DNA from: Desertibacillus haloalkaliphilus
GTDB taxonomy: Bacteria > Bacillota > Bacilli > Bacillales > KJ1-10-99
Length of the DNA stretch: 64,000 nt
Direction: 5' to 3'
Assembly: GCF_019039105.1 (NCBI RefSeq)
Contig: NZ_JAHPIV010000001.1
Location: 215,382 to 279,381 of the forward strand
Part shown: positions 36,541 through 46,026 of the stretch, one piece after another
Numbering within the stretch: position 1 is the stretch's first letter
How the letters are laid out: each line of letters starts with the position of its first letter
Made by a program: the position numbers and the translations under genes
The notes under the pieces: generated by a model
What the model saw: the letters and a program-made list of their open reading frames with translations, nothing else
What the model was told of the DNA's origin: nothing
The model's database searches: none

Positions 36541-36590
36541 AAAAAAGTCACTGAAAAAGGTAAAATCCATACCTTTTTCAGTGACTTTTA
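36541..36590 (-). terminator. Terminator of ezrA
   Basis: A nearly perfect 20-bp stem (AAAAAGTCACTGAAAAAGGT with its complement at 36571-36590). The ezrA TAA (36588-36590) lies at its edge, so the stem is on the ezrA transcript and ends in a T-run. Confidence 0.9.
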
Positions 36591-38282
36591 TTGGACAGCC
36601 TCTTTTTTCTGCTCAGTATCAAGAGCTTCAATCACATTCGGATCAAAAGGCTCAATCGCCTGAAGGACAATATCAATGGCATCTTCATAGTAAAAATTAC
36701 GAAAACACTCTTCTGCTTCAAGCAACTGTTCATGAATCGCCCTCGAACGACTACGATAACGATTTCCATATTGAATTAATCGCTCAGCATCTGCTGCTTG
36801 TTTCAGCGTCTCCATAATATATTCATTGGTCCCATTCACATGCACGAGCGCCTCATCAATCTTTTGGTTCACCTCAGTCATCTGTAACGGCACTTCCTCA
36901 AGCTTCTCGGCAGCTTCGATTAACTTCCGTTCACCACTTTCAATTTCATCAATCACGCCACTCGGCAAACCTGGAATGTTACTCTTTTGAACGAGACGTT
37001 TCCCATCTAGCATCTTTCTACGAAGTTCTCTTAATGTATCTCTTGCCCTTAACTCATCCTGACGTAATGTCGCTAGCATCTGCTTAGAATTGCTAATTTC
37101 CTCTTGAACCTGCTCTAGCGTTTCTTTAAATGTTGCGACCATCTCTTCAATCGTTGTATACGATTGACGCTTATTTGCCGTCACGTCATCAATCACGCCT
37201 AGTTGCTTTTGCAATTCCTTTAAGTGTTCACCAATGGTTTCATGCATTTTCAATTCTTCTTCTGCAATGAGATAGCTTCGCTGTACCGTTTCAGTTTCTA
37301 CTCTCAATTCACTGAGCATGACCTTCAAATCATCGAGCTGGTTACCTAGGCCGTTCAATTCGGTTTCAACGACATGCTTTGCTTTGACCTCATGTTCTAG
37401 TGCATCATACATGTGTTCAAGAGAATGATTGACCTCTTCGATTCGCTCTTCAATGCCATCAAGTTCCAACGCCTCTACATCATTTAAAATTTCCTTGATA
37501 CTTGTATTAGCTTTTTCAATTTCCTCATCAAATGAAAAATGATCTAGCACGTAGCCTTGATGTTCCATATCTTTTATCCCTTGTTTAAGATTCTCAACAT
37601 CAAGAGGGAGATTTGATTGCAATTGAACAAATAGCTTAGGAACCTCCTCCATCTGCTTTTGTTCAACGACTAGCTGCTCTTGTATGGCTAACAATACTTC
37701 TCTAGCTTCAAAATAATTTCCCTCTTCTGTCGCTTCTTCAAACGTTTCAAAACCATTCTCAAGCTCCTCCAACCGCTCATTAAACAATCTAGCGGTTGAC
37801 CCTAGTGAGCCACGATGAAGTGAGAAATAATCGTTCACTTCACTATAAAACTTTCGGACGCTCACAATGTCCTCACGGTTTTGCTCTTCGCTATGGATTA
37901 AATTATGTATATCAGCCAACATTGCATTAAGGTCAACTTCCACCTCATTTAACTGCTGTTCGACAATCGCTAGGATTTTCTTCGCTTTCGAAAACCGGTA
38001 TTTATTGGCAACCTCTTCAACATCAAATAGTAGTTCTTCTAAATCAGGAAGCTTTTCACCAATAATGTCATCCCAGGCACTTCGCCAGCTTTCAAATTTT
38101 TCTTCAGTCTCACCAGACATCGTAAGCCCTTTTACTTTTGATATTTCATCTGTAATTGGGCGATTCATAATTTCTATTTTCCAATCCTCGAGACGATCAA
38201 CCTGCGAGTATATTTTCTTCCTTGTTAATGCCCCGTAGATGATCACTAGTAAAAAGATTGCAATTAACACATACAAGTACAT
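36588..38282 (-). CDS. ezrA: Septation ring formation regulator EzrA
   Basis: A membrane-anchored inhibitor of polar FtsZ rings that also recruits PBP1 to the divisome. It has 564 residues (562 in B. subtilis). One N-terminal helix (MYLYVLIAIFLLVIIYGALT, about 1-20) is followed by a large cytoplasmic part made almost wholly of spectrin-like helical repeats and coiled coils. The ATG at 38282 has AAGGGGG 6 nt upstream; the longer frame is not supported. It is located between braB and hisJ, as in B. subtilis. Confidence 0.95.
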   Translation of the reverse strand: MYLYVLIAIFLLVIIYGALTRKKIYSQVDRLEDWKIEIMNRPITDEISKVKGLTMSGETEEKFESWRSAWDDIIGEKLPDLEELLFDVEEVANKYRFSKAKKILAIVEQQLNEVEVDLNAMLADIHNLIHSEEQNREDIVSVRKFYSEVNDYFSLHRGSLGSTARLFNERLEELENGFETFEEATEEGNYFEAREVLLAIQEQLVVEQKQMEEVPKLFVQLQSNLPLDVENLKQGIKDMEHQGYVLDHFSFDEEIEKANTSIKEILNDVEALELDGIEERIEEVNHSLEHMYDALEHEVKAKHVVETELNGLGNQLDDLKVMLSELRVETETVQRSYLIAEEELKMHETIGEHLKELQKQLGVIDDVTANKRQSYTTIEEMVATFKETLEQVQEEISNSKQMLATLRQDELRARDTLRELRRKMLDGKRLVQKSNIPGLPSGVIDEIESGERKLIEAAEKLEEVPLQMTEVNQKIDEALVHVNGTNEYIMETLKQAADAERLIQYGNRYRSRSRAIHEQLLEAEECFRNFYYEDAIDIVLQAIEPFDPNVIEALDTEQKKEAVQ

Positions 38283-38544
38283 TTGAGGCCCCCTTCCACC
38301 GTTGTATACCACTAGAAGCTACACCAATTCGCCTCACGTCATTTCGGCGTTCGTCATTGCTCCTACATAAGTTGTTCGACAATAAATCTTACGTCGGCAT
38401 CGTGTCGTATTACTCACTTCTCCATTTATCTCAAATATCCTGTCATTTTCTACATATTCTTTTATGATCTGCTAGATTTTTCTACACTATATGATACCAT
38501 GTAAAATAGATTTTTAAATGATTTTTTTAAAGGAAGTGCAAAGA

Positions 38545-39366
38545 ATGATTCTATATGACGGTCACGTCCATACCCCCTTTTGCCCACATGGCACAAAAGA
38601 TACGATTGAAAGTTATATTGAACAAGCATTAGCACACGGTATCAAAGGGCTTACCTTTGCCGAACATGCCCCTTTACCTGAAGGGTTTATCGACCCGACG
38701 CCTCTCAGAGATAGCGCGATGAAAAAAGAGCATCTCTATGAGTATATCGAGCTTATTCAGCAGTATAAGAAGGACTATAAAGATAAGATTGATATTCGCG
38801 TTGGGTTGGAAGTAGACTATATTGTTGGCTTTGAGAAGGAGACAACCGCACTATTAAATGACGTTGGTCCACAACTCGATGATAGCCTTCTGTCTGTTCA
38901 CTTTTTACGAAACGACGACCGCTATTACTGCCTTGACTACAGCCCAGAAGCATTTGCAGAGATGATCGATGTCTTTGGTTCTATTGATGGCGTGTATAAA
39001 AACTATTTTGATACCGTCAAACAATCAATCACGGCAAACCTCGGTTCATATAAACCGAAACGAATCGGGCATATCACGTTAGTCCGTAAATTCCAAAACA
39101 AATACCCGGCAACCCACGACTTCCGAGCGAATATTACGGATATTTTGGATACGATCTCTACACGACAACTTCAACTAGATTATAATGGCGCAGGCACTGC
39201 TAAGCCACTATGTCGCGAACCATACCCACCAGCATCTGTTGTTGAAGAGGCGATCCAACGAAAAATACCCCTCATCTATGGTTCCGACGCCCATAGCCAT
39301 AAGGGGTTACTTCAGGGGAAAGATCAACTTGTCCAACATGCTCCGCTCGTAACGCCCGATTCCTAA
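38545..39366 (+). CDS. hisJ: Histidinol-phosphatase, PHP type
   Basis: Dephosphorylates L-histidinol phosphate in histidine synthesis. A 273-residue PHP-fold enzyme. Metal ligands are visible as DGHVHTPFCPHGT near residue 5, FAEHAPLPEG near 42, VGLEVDYI near 90 and YGSDAHSHKG at the end. The ATG at 38545 follows AAGGAAG; the nine upstream codons are not supported. It stands apart from other his genes, as in B. subtilis (hisJ/ytvP next to ezrA). It has only 14 bp to the convergent refZ stop and no clear terminator between them. Confidence 0.94.
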   Translation: MILYDGHVHTPFCPHGTKDTIESYIEQALAHGIKGLTFAEHAPLPEGFIDPTPLRDSAMKKEHLYEYIELIQQYKKDYKDKIDIRVGLEVDYIVGFEKETTALLNDVGPQLDDSLLSVHFLRNDDRYYCLDYSPEAFAEMIDVFGSIDGVYKNYFDTVKQSITANLGSYKPKRIGHITLVRKFQNKYPATHDFRANITDILDTISTRQLQLDYNGAGTAKPLCREPYPPASVVEEAIQRKIPLIYGSDAHSHKGLLQGKDQLVQHAPLVTPDS

Positions 39367-39380
39367 ACGGCGGCTTTTGA

Positions 39381-40046
39381 TTACGGACGTATAAGTAGCA
39401 TTTTTCGAGATGAATACAAGGATGAAGACTGCTCATTACAGATGTAGTCTTCTACCCACCTTGTTAAATAGTCCATATATTTTTCTAAAAAAAATCGTTC
39501 ATGCGGTATTAAATGATATACTTCACGAATGTATTGCGGGTGGAGGTAAGGCATAATTAACATTCCTCGTAGCTGCATCACAATAAAATCGATCGGTTGA
39601 CGATTGAACTCTTCTTCTGCCATTCCTTTTTCAATGATAACATGAAAAAGGTGCTTTTCTTTCATGAGATAGGTTGTCATTAGTTCACGAACCAACACCG
39701 TATCTAACGTAATTTCCCGATGGATAAACCTGGCTAAATTGTGGTTTTCTTGTTGATAGATGAGGATGTTCTCTATCGCATGTAGTAAACATTCTTTTGA
39801 AGAAAGTTGGTCGTGTTTGCTTCGCTCGATTGCTTGCTCAATCACATGAACATAGCCTTCTAAGAATTTTGTCATCAGTTGCTCTAACAACCCTTTTTTA
39901 CTCCCAAAATAATAAGATACCAATGCCGCATTTACGTTTGCACGCTTTGCGATCTCACGTACAGATGTCCCAGTAAATCCTTGTACATTAAAAAGTGAAA
40001 TCGCCGCTTCGATTACCTTTTGTTTTGTTTTTATCCGATCATCCAC
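39381..40046 (-). CDS. refZ: TetR-family regulator RefZ
   Basis: A 221-residue TetR-type DNA-binding protein. The N-terminal helix-turn-helix (about 5-55) reads FTGTSVREIAKRANVNAALV then SYYFGSKKGLLEQLM. In B. subtilis RefZ (YttP) binds motifs near the origin and at quarter positions of the chromosome, and times FtsZ-ring repositioning and chromosome capture at sporulation. The start is uncertain: the GTG at 40046 is 11 nt from AAGGGG, while a TTG at 40055 and a GTG at 40058 are too close. It is situated between hisJ and ytsP, as in B. subtilis. Confidence 0.88.
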   Translation of the reverse strand: MDDRIKTKQKVIEAAISLFNVQGFTGTSVREIAKRANVNAALVSYYFGSKKGLLEQLMTKFLEGYVHVIEQAIERSKHDQLSSKECLLHAIENILIYQQENHNLARFIHREITLDTVLVRELMTTYLMKEKHLFHVIIEKGMAEEEFNRQPIDFIVMQLRGMLIMPYLHPQYIREVYHLIPHERFFLEKYMDYLTRWVEDYICNEQSSSLYSSRKMLLIRP

Positions 40047-40358
40047 TATGTCCAACACCCCTTTTCCTCGTTAATCATGCATCATTGATTGTACAATCCG
40101 CCGGTTCACTGCATAAAATTGTAAGCTAAAACCGTTGCGAATAGGCTCGTTTCTTGGAAATCAATTGAAGTACTTTTCCGACCATCATCAGCTACTTCAA
40201 TTTTTAGAAAAGTATATAGAATTGGGTTGATTTAACCATTCGTAACATAACCAATACATCCTTCAAAAAACGATCGACAATAACCAAAAATATTTCTACA
40301 CCATCTGCCTACATGTGATATGATATACTATCGTACATTAGAAGAAAGGAGAATTTTC

Positions 40359-40838
40359 ATGTTTAACGTCGAATCTTATACAGACAACCTCGAGAAAAAC
40401 TATCAATTAGTCATTAAACAGCTGCAAGCACTGATTGAAGATGAAGACGACCAGATCGCAAATCTTGCAAACGCAAGTGCATTGCTCAATCAGTTTTTAG
40501 ATGATACCAACTGGGTCGGTTTTTACTTATATAAAAATGATCAACTGATCCTTGGGCCATTTCAAGGATTACCAGCTTGTGTAACGATCGCGATTGGAAA
40601 AGGTGTATGCGGAACAGCAGCAAAGCAACGCAAAACCGTTCGTGTTGCTGACGTACATCAATTCCCTGGACATATTGCCTGTGACGCAGCATCACAATCA
40701 GAGATCGTCGTCCCCATGATCAAAGATGGACAGCTTATTGGTGTCCTCGATATCGATAGTCCTAATAAAGATCGTTTTACTGATGTTGATGAAACGTACC
40801 TCGAGCAATTTGTTGAGACCTTAGTGAACTACATCTAA
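40359..40838 (+). CDS. ytsP: Free methionine-(R)-sulfoxide reductase (GAF type)
   Basis: A 159-residue GAF-domain enzyme reducing free L-methionine-(R)-sulfoxide. The three cysteines of the family are present: Cys74 in LPACVTI, Cys84 in GKGVCGTAA and Cys108 in GHIACDAAS. SEIVVPMIKDGQLIGVLDID follows. GGAG lies 7 nt upstream of the ATG at 40359; 13 extra upstream codons are not supported. In B. subtilis it is YtsP. The preceding gap (40047-40358) holds an inverted repeat AATTGAAGTA/TACTTCAATT near 40164-40203, but no gene. Confidence 0.94.
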   Translation: MFNVESYTDNLEKNYQLVIKQLQALIEDEDDQIANLANASALLNQFLDDTNWVGFYLYKNDQLILGPFQGLPACVTIAIGKGVCGTAAKQRKTVRVADVHQFPGHIACDAASQSEIVVPMIKDGQLIGVLDIDSPNKDRFTDVDETYLEQFVETLVNYI

Positions 40839-40858
40839 AAAAATTGATTCGATCATTT

Positions 40859-40898
40859 TAAAAAAAGGACAGAGACCACGTAACAGTGCCTCTGTCCT
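40859..40898 (-). terminator. Terminator of the GGDEF gene
   Basis: GGACAGAGG-CAC and GTG-GTCTCTGTCC on the minus strand, then TTTTTTT. Confidence 0.85.
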
Positions 40899-40912
40899 TA
40901 CCTATTATCTTC

Positions 40913-43219
40913 TTATGACTCTACTTGTTCTTCACTTTCTCCCATGATCACTTTATTCTTGCCTGTTTCTTTTGCCTCATATAAACATTGGTCCGCGATG
41001 TTAAAGAGTCGTTTCACTGATTTTTGTGTGTCTTGTTGGGTCCAGTTTGAAACACCGCATGAAACGGTTACTCGTGGGCTCGTTTCTTTACCGACATGTC
41101 GAACAATTCGTTCCGCCACCTGGTAACCAATTGTCGGTTCAACTCTCGGCAAATAAAGCGCAAGTTCTTCACCACCCCACCTCGCTGCGATATCTGTTTC
41201 CCTACTATTTCGTTTCATAATGTTTGCAACTTGAATGATGATATCATCACCAACTTGATGACCATAAGAATCATTAATCGATTTGAAATTATCAATATCA
41301 AACAAAATAAAGCAACCGTACGCATCCTGTTCCATCGATTCTTGTATGCGTTGGTCAAGATAATCTCTCGCATAAAGCCGGGTCAAACGGTCAGTAATGA
41401 CTAGTTTTTCAAGCTCCTCATGTAACATTGAATTAGTGAATGCTAACGTTGAATGGTGGATTAGTGATTGTAATAACTTAAAATTGTCAAAGGTAAAGTG
41501 ATACGGATTTTCGTGCATGACAACGACCATACCTTTTAGATCACCGGTTTGAATCATCGGTACTACTAACACAGAGCGATATGAACCCAGCACATACGGT
41601 TCATCCAATGATAAATCTCCAATAAATAACGAATCTTTTTCAATTTTTATTTTCTCACTTAATCGTTGAATCGCAGTTGTTGGCACATCTGTGAAGAAAA
41701 AACGTGTACTTCCTTCAAGGGTTGTCATTGATCCATTACTTTCAAACATGATAAAGCCAACCTCTTGTGCATGAAACGAAGCTGAAATTTGCTGAACCAT
41801 AAAACCTACCGTATCAGATAAACATAAATTTGAGTTTAGCTTTTGTGACGTCTGATTAATGAGTTGTAAGTCATGAATTAGCTCTCGAGATTGCTGATAA
41901 AGCTCAGCATTCTCTAGTGCATTTCCACCAGTGTCAGCCAAAACTTTAATAAATTCGATTTCATGCCTTGGAAAAACCATTGAATGTGGTGAAGTAATCT
42001 TTAGCACCCCATAAATTCCTTGTTTTCCACGCAGCGGGGCATAGACAAGGGAGTGTTTACTAGTGATGACATCTTCAATCTGCATCTCGCCTGTCAAATA
42101 AGCTTTCTCAACAGCCCCTCCTGAAACGGCACCATAATGAAGTTGACTGACAGGAAGATCGGCTTGAACCTTCCACTCATGTGACAACAAGAGATCAATG
42201 CTAAATTGTGGATAGACCCCTTCCAATACATTAACAATTTCCCCTAAGACCTCTCCGACATCCATTGAAGCGTGAAATTTCTTTGTCACTTGTAACAACA
42301 ATTGGTGCCGCTTCCTCTCTAAGTCTTTTTTCTCGTTGTAATATGCGCGGAAAAGTAACGGACGTATCTTATCAATGATCGTAAAAAGACGTTCGGTGAC
42401 AGTTGCTTGAAATCGCCCGCCCTTATTCGTTAGTAAGAGGAGACTTTTCATATCCTGTTCATCCGTGATTGGGACCATCATAAAATCACTGTATATGTCT
42501 TGTGCTTCAAAGAGAGGCTTTCTCCCTTGTAGCTGTTCTTTCAATACAACTTCCCGTTGCAACAAGTCATCTTTCCTTATGACAAAACGGCGCTGCTCAT
42601 CAATGACTTCGCTAGCCGTCGATTGCTGTGGTATATACAGTTCGCGACGTTCTTCAAGCACGAGTAACGTCAACTCAACCTCGAGATCCTCCCCCCCAAT
42701 TGATCGAATCAACGCATGCTGAAGTGACGAAAAATTAATTTCATAGTCTGTATCTTCTAGGAGGTTAACAATCATATGGCTTGGTTGTTGCGTTTCACTA
42801 TTCTTGTCATCTCTCATACATGTGTCTAAATAATTGGCTGTCATTTCAACCGAGGCCTTAAACCCTAGCAAAAACGAGCGAACCCCGTTCAAGGAATGAT
42901 TCGTTTTCCCTTCAACAACTAAACCTAAATACCCGCACCAATTGTAAGTCTTTAGTTCGATTTCAATAAGGTCAATAATACAACCGTTATATTCATTAGG
43001 AAAACGATCGTCTAATAAACCATTTTGAACATGAGAGATTGTTTCAAGCATCGAGGCGCGTACCCCACCAACTTCTCGTAATGTTAAACACTCTCCCTCC
43101 ATAGAAGCCATAAAAAAAAGCGCTGATGTGAATGTTTCTTTGATCACTTTTGTGTCTGACAAAACGGTCTGAAAAAGATCTGAAATGTCATGTGTATCCC
43201 TGTTCTTATCAGTATACAT
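40913..43219 (-). CDS. dgcP: Diguanylate cyclase with GAF domains (DgcP-like)
   Basis: Makes cyclic di-GMP. A 768-residue soluble protein: an N-terminal region without a clear domain name (about 1-290), two GAF-like sensor domains (about 300-450 and 455-595) and a C-terminal GGDEF domain (about 600-760). The active-site signature is intact as RWGGEEL (680-686), preceded by LFDIDNFKSINDSYGHQVGD. There are no membrane helices. It lies at the site of B. subtilis ytrP (dgcP), but it is longer than I recall for that protein (about 580), the extra sequence being N-terminal. No EAL or HD-GYP partner is nearby. Confidence 0.92.
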   Translation of the reverse strand: MYTDKNRDTHDISDLFQTVLSDTKVIKETFTSALFFMASMEGECLTLREVGGVRASMLETISHVQNGLLDDRFPNEYNGCIIDLIEIELKTYNWCGYLGLVVEGKTNHSLNGVRSFLLGFKASVEMTANYLDTCMRDDKNSETQQPSHMIVNLLEDTDYEINFSSLQHALIRSIGGEDLEVELTLLVLEERRELYIPQQSTASEVIDEQRRFVIRKDDLLQREVVLKEQLQGRKPLFEAQDIYSDFMMVPITDEQDMKSLLLLTNKGGRFQATVTERLFTIIDKIRPLLFRAYYNEKKDLERKRHQLLLQVTKKFHASMDVGEVLGEIVNVLEGVYPQFSIDLLLSHEWKVQADLPVSQLHYGAVSGGAVEKAYLTGEMQIEDVITSKHSLVYAPLRGKQGIYGVLKITSPHSMVFPRHEIEFIKVLADTGGNALENAELYQQSRELIHDLQLINQTSQKLNSNLCLSDTVGFMVQQISASFHAQEVGFIMFESNGSMTTLEGSTRFFFTDVPTTAIQRLSEKIKIEKDSLFIGDLSLDEPYVLGSYRSVLVVPMIQTGDLKGMVVVMHENPYHFTFDNFKLLQSLIHHSTLAFTNSMLHEELEKLVITDRLTRLYARDYLDQRIQESMEQDAYGCFILFDIDNFKSINDSYGHQVGDDIIIQVANIMKRNSRETDIAARWGGEELALYLPRVEPTIGYQVAERIVRHVGKETSPRVTVSCGVSNWTQQDTQKSVKRLFNIADQCLYEAKETGKNKVIMGESEEQVES

Positions 43220-43379
43220 AGCAAAGCACCACCATACATTGTTACGTCTATTAAAAACTGTAATCGTTTTATATCCTTATATTTACATTATATAGGAATC
43301 AGGAACATTTGACTATCTAATCTGCTCGCCAGCATATGACAGATTTGTTTCATTTATTAAGAGCAATGACTTAGACGCC

Positions 43380-43408
43380 TTGACTTAGCCCCTACAAAAA
43401 TATATAAT
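43380..43408 (+). promoter_or_regulatory. Sigma-A promoter of rpsD
   Basis: TTGACT (43380-43385), a 17-nt spacer and a perfect TATAAT (43403-43408). Transcription would begin about 200 nt before the rpsD start. Confidence 0.8.
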
Positions 43409-43415
43409 AGCTTTT

Positions 43416-43623
43416 GTGTAAAATAAGACAGCCAAGGTAAACTTGATATGTCCACTATCTTCATTTTGTTTCTCAAACAGCGGCTGCATATCGTTTGAGG
43501 TACATCATGTAACTTCTAGCTGTCGAAGCGAAGGTGTATGAAAACAAAATGAGCATATCTCGGGATTACCAAAACTGTTGTTATTTTATTCAAATTTTAA
43601 AATAACAAAGGAGGAGCTATATT
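43416..43623 (+). promoter_or_regulatory. Structured rpsD leader, probable S4 autoregulatory site
   Basis: The roughly 200-nt leader folds on paper into a junction. ATATG…CATTTTGTTT (43446-43471) pairs with AAACAAAATG…CATAT (43542-43558). Inside are CTCAAAC/GTTTGAG (43473-43499) and CTTC/GAAG hairpins. A perfect 11-bp hairpin (43578-43588 with 43598-43608) stands one base before GGAGG. B. subtilis rpsD is repressed by S4 binding to its leader, so the same role is inferred. Confidence 0.6.
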
Positions 43624-44226
43624 ATGGCTCGTTATACAGGTCCATCTTGGAAATTATCTCGCCGTCTAGGCATCTCATTAAGTGGAACAGGAAAAGAATT
43701 AGAAAAGCGTCCTTACGCACCAGGACAACACGGTCCTAACCAACGTAAGAAGCTTTCTGAATACGGCTTACAATTACAAGAAAAACAAAAGCTTCGTCAT
43801 ATGTACGGTATGAACGAACGTCAATTCCGTCGCACATTCGATGACGCTGCAAAAATGCCTGGCGTTCACGGTGAAAACTTCATGATTTTACTAGAATCTC
43901 GTCTAGATAACATTGTTTATCGTATGGGATTAGCACGTACTCGTCGTGCAGCACGTCAATTAGTTAACCATGGACACATCACTGTTGATGGTGGTCGCGT
44001 TGACATTCCATCTTACCGTGTAAAAGTTGGACAAACAATCGGTGTTCGTGAAAAGTCTCAAAACAATTCTGCTATCAAGGAAGCATTAGAAGTTAACAAC
44101 TTCGTACCTGCTTACGTAACTTTTGATACAGAGAAGCTAGAAGGAACATACTCACGTCTTCCAGAACGTTCTGAGCTTCCTGCAGAAATTACAGAAGCAC
44201 TAATCGTTGAGTTCTACTCTCGTTAA
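43624..44226 (+). CDS. rpsD: 30S ribosomal protein S4
   Basis: A primary 16S rRNA-binding protein that starts small-subunit assembly, and a translational repressor of its own gene in Bacillus. It has 200 residues, the usual size. The N-terminal part reads [20 protein letters not shown], and the S4 RNA-binding domain lies at about 92-155 ([20 protein letters not shown]). It has no zinc-binding cysteines (C-minus form). AAAGGAGGAG lies 7 nt upstream of the ATG. Single gene away from other ribosomal operons, as in B. subtilis, with its own promoter, leader and terminator. Confidence 0.98.
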   Translation: MARYTGPSWKLSRRLGISLSGTGKELEKRPYAPGQHGPNQRKKLSEYGLQLQEKQKLRHMYGMNERQFRRTFDDAAKMPGVHGENFMILLESRLDNIVYRMGLARTRRAARQLVNHGHITVDGGRVDIPSYRVKVGQTIGVREKSQNNSAIKEALEVNNFVPAYVTFDTEKLEGTYSRLPERSELPAEITEALIVEFYSR

Positions 44227-44239
44227 GCTTCTACGAAAC

Positions 44240-44276
44240 GAAAGCAATTGCCATTTCGATGGCAATTGCTTTTTTT
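44240..44276 (+). terminator. Terminator of rpsD
   Basis: AAAGCAATTGCCAT pairs with ATGGCAATTGCTTT and is followed by TTTTTA. Confidence 0.9.
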
Positions 44277-44287
44277 ATTTGTAGACA

Positions 44288-44338
44288 TAAAAAAAAGCTG
44301 TCCTATAAGTCGAGTTGCTATTCTCCTTTAGGACAGCC
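44288..44338 (-). terminator. Terminator of tyrS
   Basis: On the minus strand GGCTGTCCTAAA pairs with TATAGGACAGC followed by TTTTTTTT. Confidence 0.85.
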
Positions 44339-44358
44339 AATTGCAGTCTATTTATTTG

Positions 44359-45597
44359 TTACTTTTTAATCTTAGCAAACTTTCGTTTCCCAACTTGAAC
44401 GATAAGGCCGTCTTCGATCGCCACCTGTTGTTGTACTTCTGTTACTTTTTCCTCGTTCAGTTTTACACCGCCATTTTGGATCATTCTACGAGCTTCGCCT
44501 TTAGAATTCATCATCGTTAACTGAACTAAAAGGTCAACAATCCACACTTCATCTTCCCCATCCCATTCTACTTCAGGAATGTCTGTTGGTAAGGCGCGTT
44601 TCTGAAAGACCGTTTGGAAATATTTCTTCGCTTCCACCGCCTCTGCTTCGCCGTGGTACATACGTACGAACGTTTCCCCTAACTGCATTTTTGCATCACG
44701 TGGGTGAACAGAACCAGCTTCAAGGTCTTGAGCAAGCGTTTCGATCTCAGTCATTGGGATGTCAGTCGCTAACTTGTAGTATTTTACCATTAGCTCATCA
44801 GGAATCGACATTGCCTTCCCAAAAATTTCATTCGGACTTTCATCAATACCAATATAGTTGTTTAACGACTTAGACATTTTTCGTTCTCCGTCTAAGCCTT
44901 CAATTAGTGGCATCATCATGGCAATTTGACGATCTTGCCCGTATTCATGCTGCAAATGACGTCCCATTAATAAGTTAAACATTTGGTCTGTACCACCGAC
45001 TTCAATATCGCTTTCTAGCGCAACTGAATCATACCCTTGCATTAATGGATAGAAAAATTCGTGAACAGAAATCGATTGCCCGGACTTATAACGCTTTTCA
45101 AAATCATCACGTTCAAGCATGCGCGCGACGGTCATTTTACCTGAAAGCTGGATCACATCCTCAAACGTTAACTTGGCAAGCCACTCTGAATTATAGTAAA
45201 TATCGACTTTATCCATATCTAACACTTTTCCATATTGCTCAACGTAGGTTTTCGCATTAGCCTTCACTTGCTCATCTGTCAGTTGCTTTCTCGTTTCTGA
45301 TTTACCGGTCGGATCACCAATTCGTCCTGTGAAATCGCCAATGATTAATTGAATTTGGTGCCCCAACTCTTGGAACTGACGCAGTTTATGCAAGACAACC
45401 GTATGACCAATATGGACATCTGGTGCAGACGGATCCATGCCTAGCTTAATTTTTAACGGTGTCTTAGTTGCTACCGAATGTTCGATCTTTTCTTTTAATC
45501 CATCACTTGGGACTATTTCAACTACCCCACGATTTAACACTTCAAGCTGTCGTTCTACTTGTTGCTTCTGCTCAGCAGACAATGTAACCTCTTCCAC
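44359..45597 (-). CDS. tyrS: Tyrosyl-tRNA synthetase (TyrZ-like subclass)
   Basis: Charges tRNA-Tyr. A 412-residue class Ic synthetase with the HIGH motif as PDVHIGH near residue 57, KMSKS at 240-244, and an S4-like RNA-binding tail (about 345-410). The sequence [20 protein letters not shown] followed by [11 protein letters not shown] is that of the subclass that includes B. subtilis TyrZ, rather than the TyrS/E. coli form, although the gene sits at the tyrS locus beside rpsD. The GTG start at 45597 follows GGAGG. A complete tyrosine T-box precedes it. Confidence 0.93.
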   Translation of the reverse strand: MEEVTLSAEQKQQVERQLEVLNRGVVEIVPSDGLKEKIEHSVATKTPLKIKLGMDPSAPDVHIGHTVVLHKLRQFQELGHQIQLIIGDFTGRIGDPTGKSETRKQLTDEQVKANAKTYVEQYGKVLDMDKVDIYYNSEWLAKLTFEDVIQLSGKMTVARMLERDDFEKRYKSGQSISVHEFFYPLMQGYDSVALESDIEVGGTDQMFNLLMGRHLQHEYGQDRQIAMMMPLIEGLDGERKMSKSLNNYIGIDESPNEIFGKAMSIPDELMVKYYKLATDIPMTEIETLAQDLEAGSVHPRDAKMQLGETFVRMYHGEAEAVEAKKYFQTVFQKRALPTDIPEVEWDGEDEVWIVDLLVQLTMMNSKGEARRMIQNGGVKLNEEKVTEVQQQVAIEDGLIVQVGKRKFAKIKK

Positions 45598-45657
45598 TAT
45601 TCATTCCTCCTATAATATAAAGCTAAATTAGTTGTAGCTTTCCTCATTTGTTGCAAT

Positions 45658-45890
45658 AAAAAAACAACTCACCCTCAATCAAGGGACGAGTTGTTCGCGG
45701 TACCACCCTAATTGAAGACAGTTGTCTCCCACTTCCATTGATAACGGCAAAACCGTCCTTTACAAACCATTGCAAAGGAAGCTCCAGGGTGTATTTCGCA
45801 GTCAATCTATGTACTGGCTTGCACCGACCGCCAGCTCTCTATAACAGGGAGATGTCTACTACTATTATCCTCTCAACACTTTTACTTATT
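45658..45890 (-). promoter_or_regulatory. T-box leader for tyrosyl-tRNA synthetase
   Basis: On the minus strand the T-box sequence AGGGTGGTACCGCG (45696-45709) is intact. It is followed by a terminator hairpin with arms AACAACTC/GAGTTGTT and a T-run (45658-45695). Stem I carries the specifier loop GAAATACA with the tyrosine codon UAC at 45791-45793. Uncharged tRNA-Tyr would pair there and favour read-through. A TTGACA (45936-45941) is the likely -35 box. Confidence 0.93.
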
Positions 45891-46026
45891 TGTTTAATTC
45901 CGACTGTCTATTTTTTACCATAAAACCAACCATTATGTCAATGAACTGACCGCTAAATTTGCCGAAAACAATATAAAGATTCGACATCCTATGCTATAAT
46001 ATTGTCGGAACTTATAGGAGGTTTTT

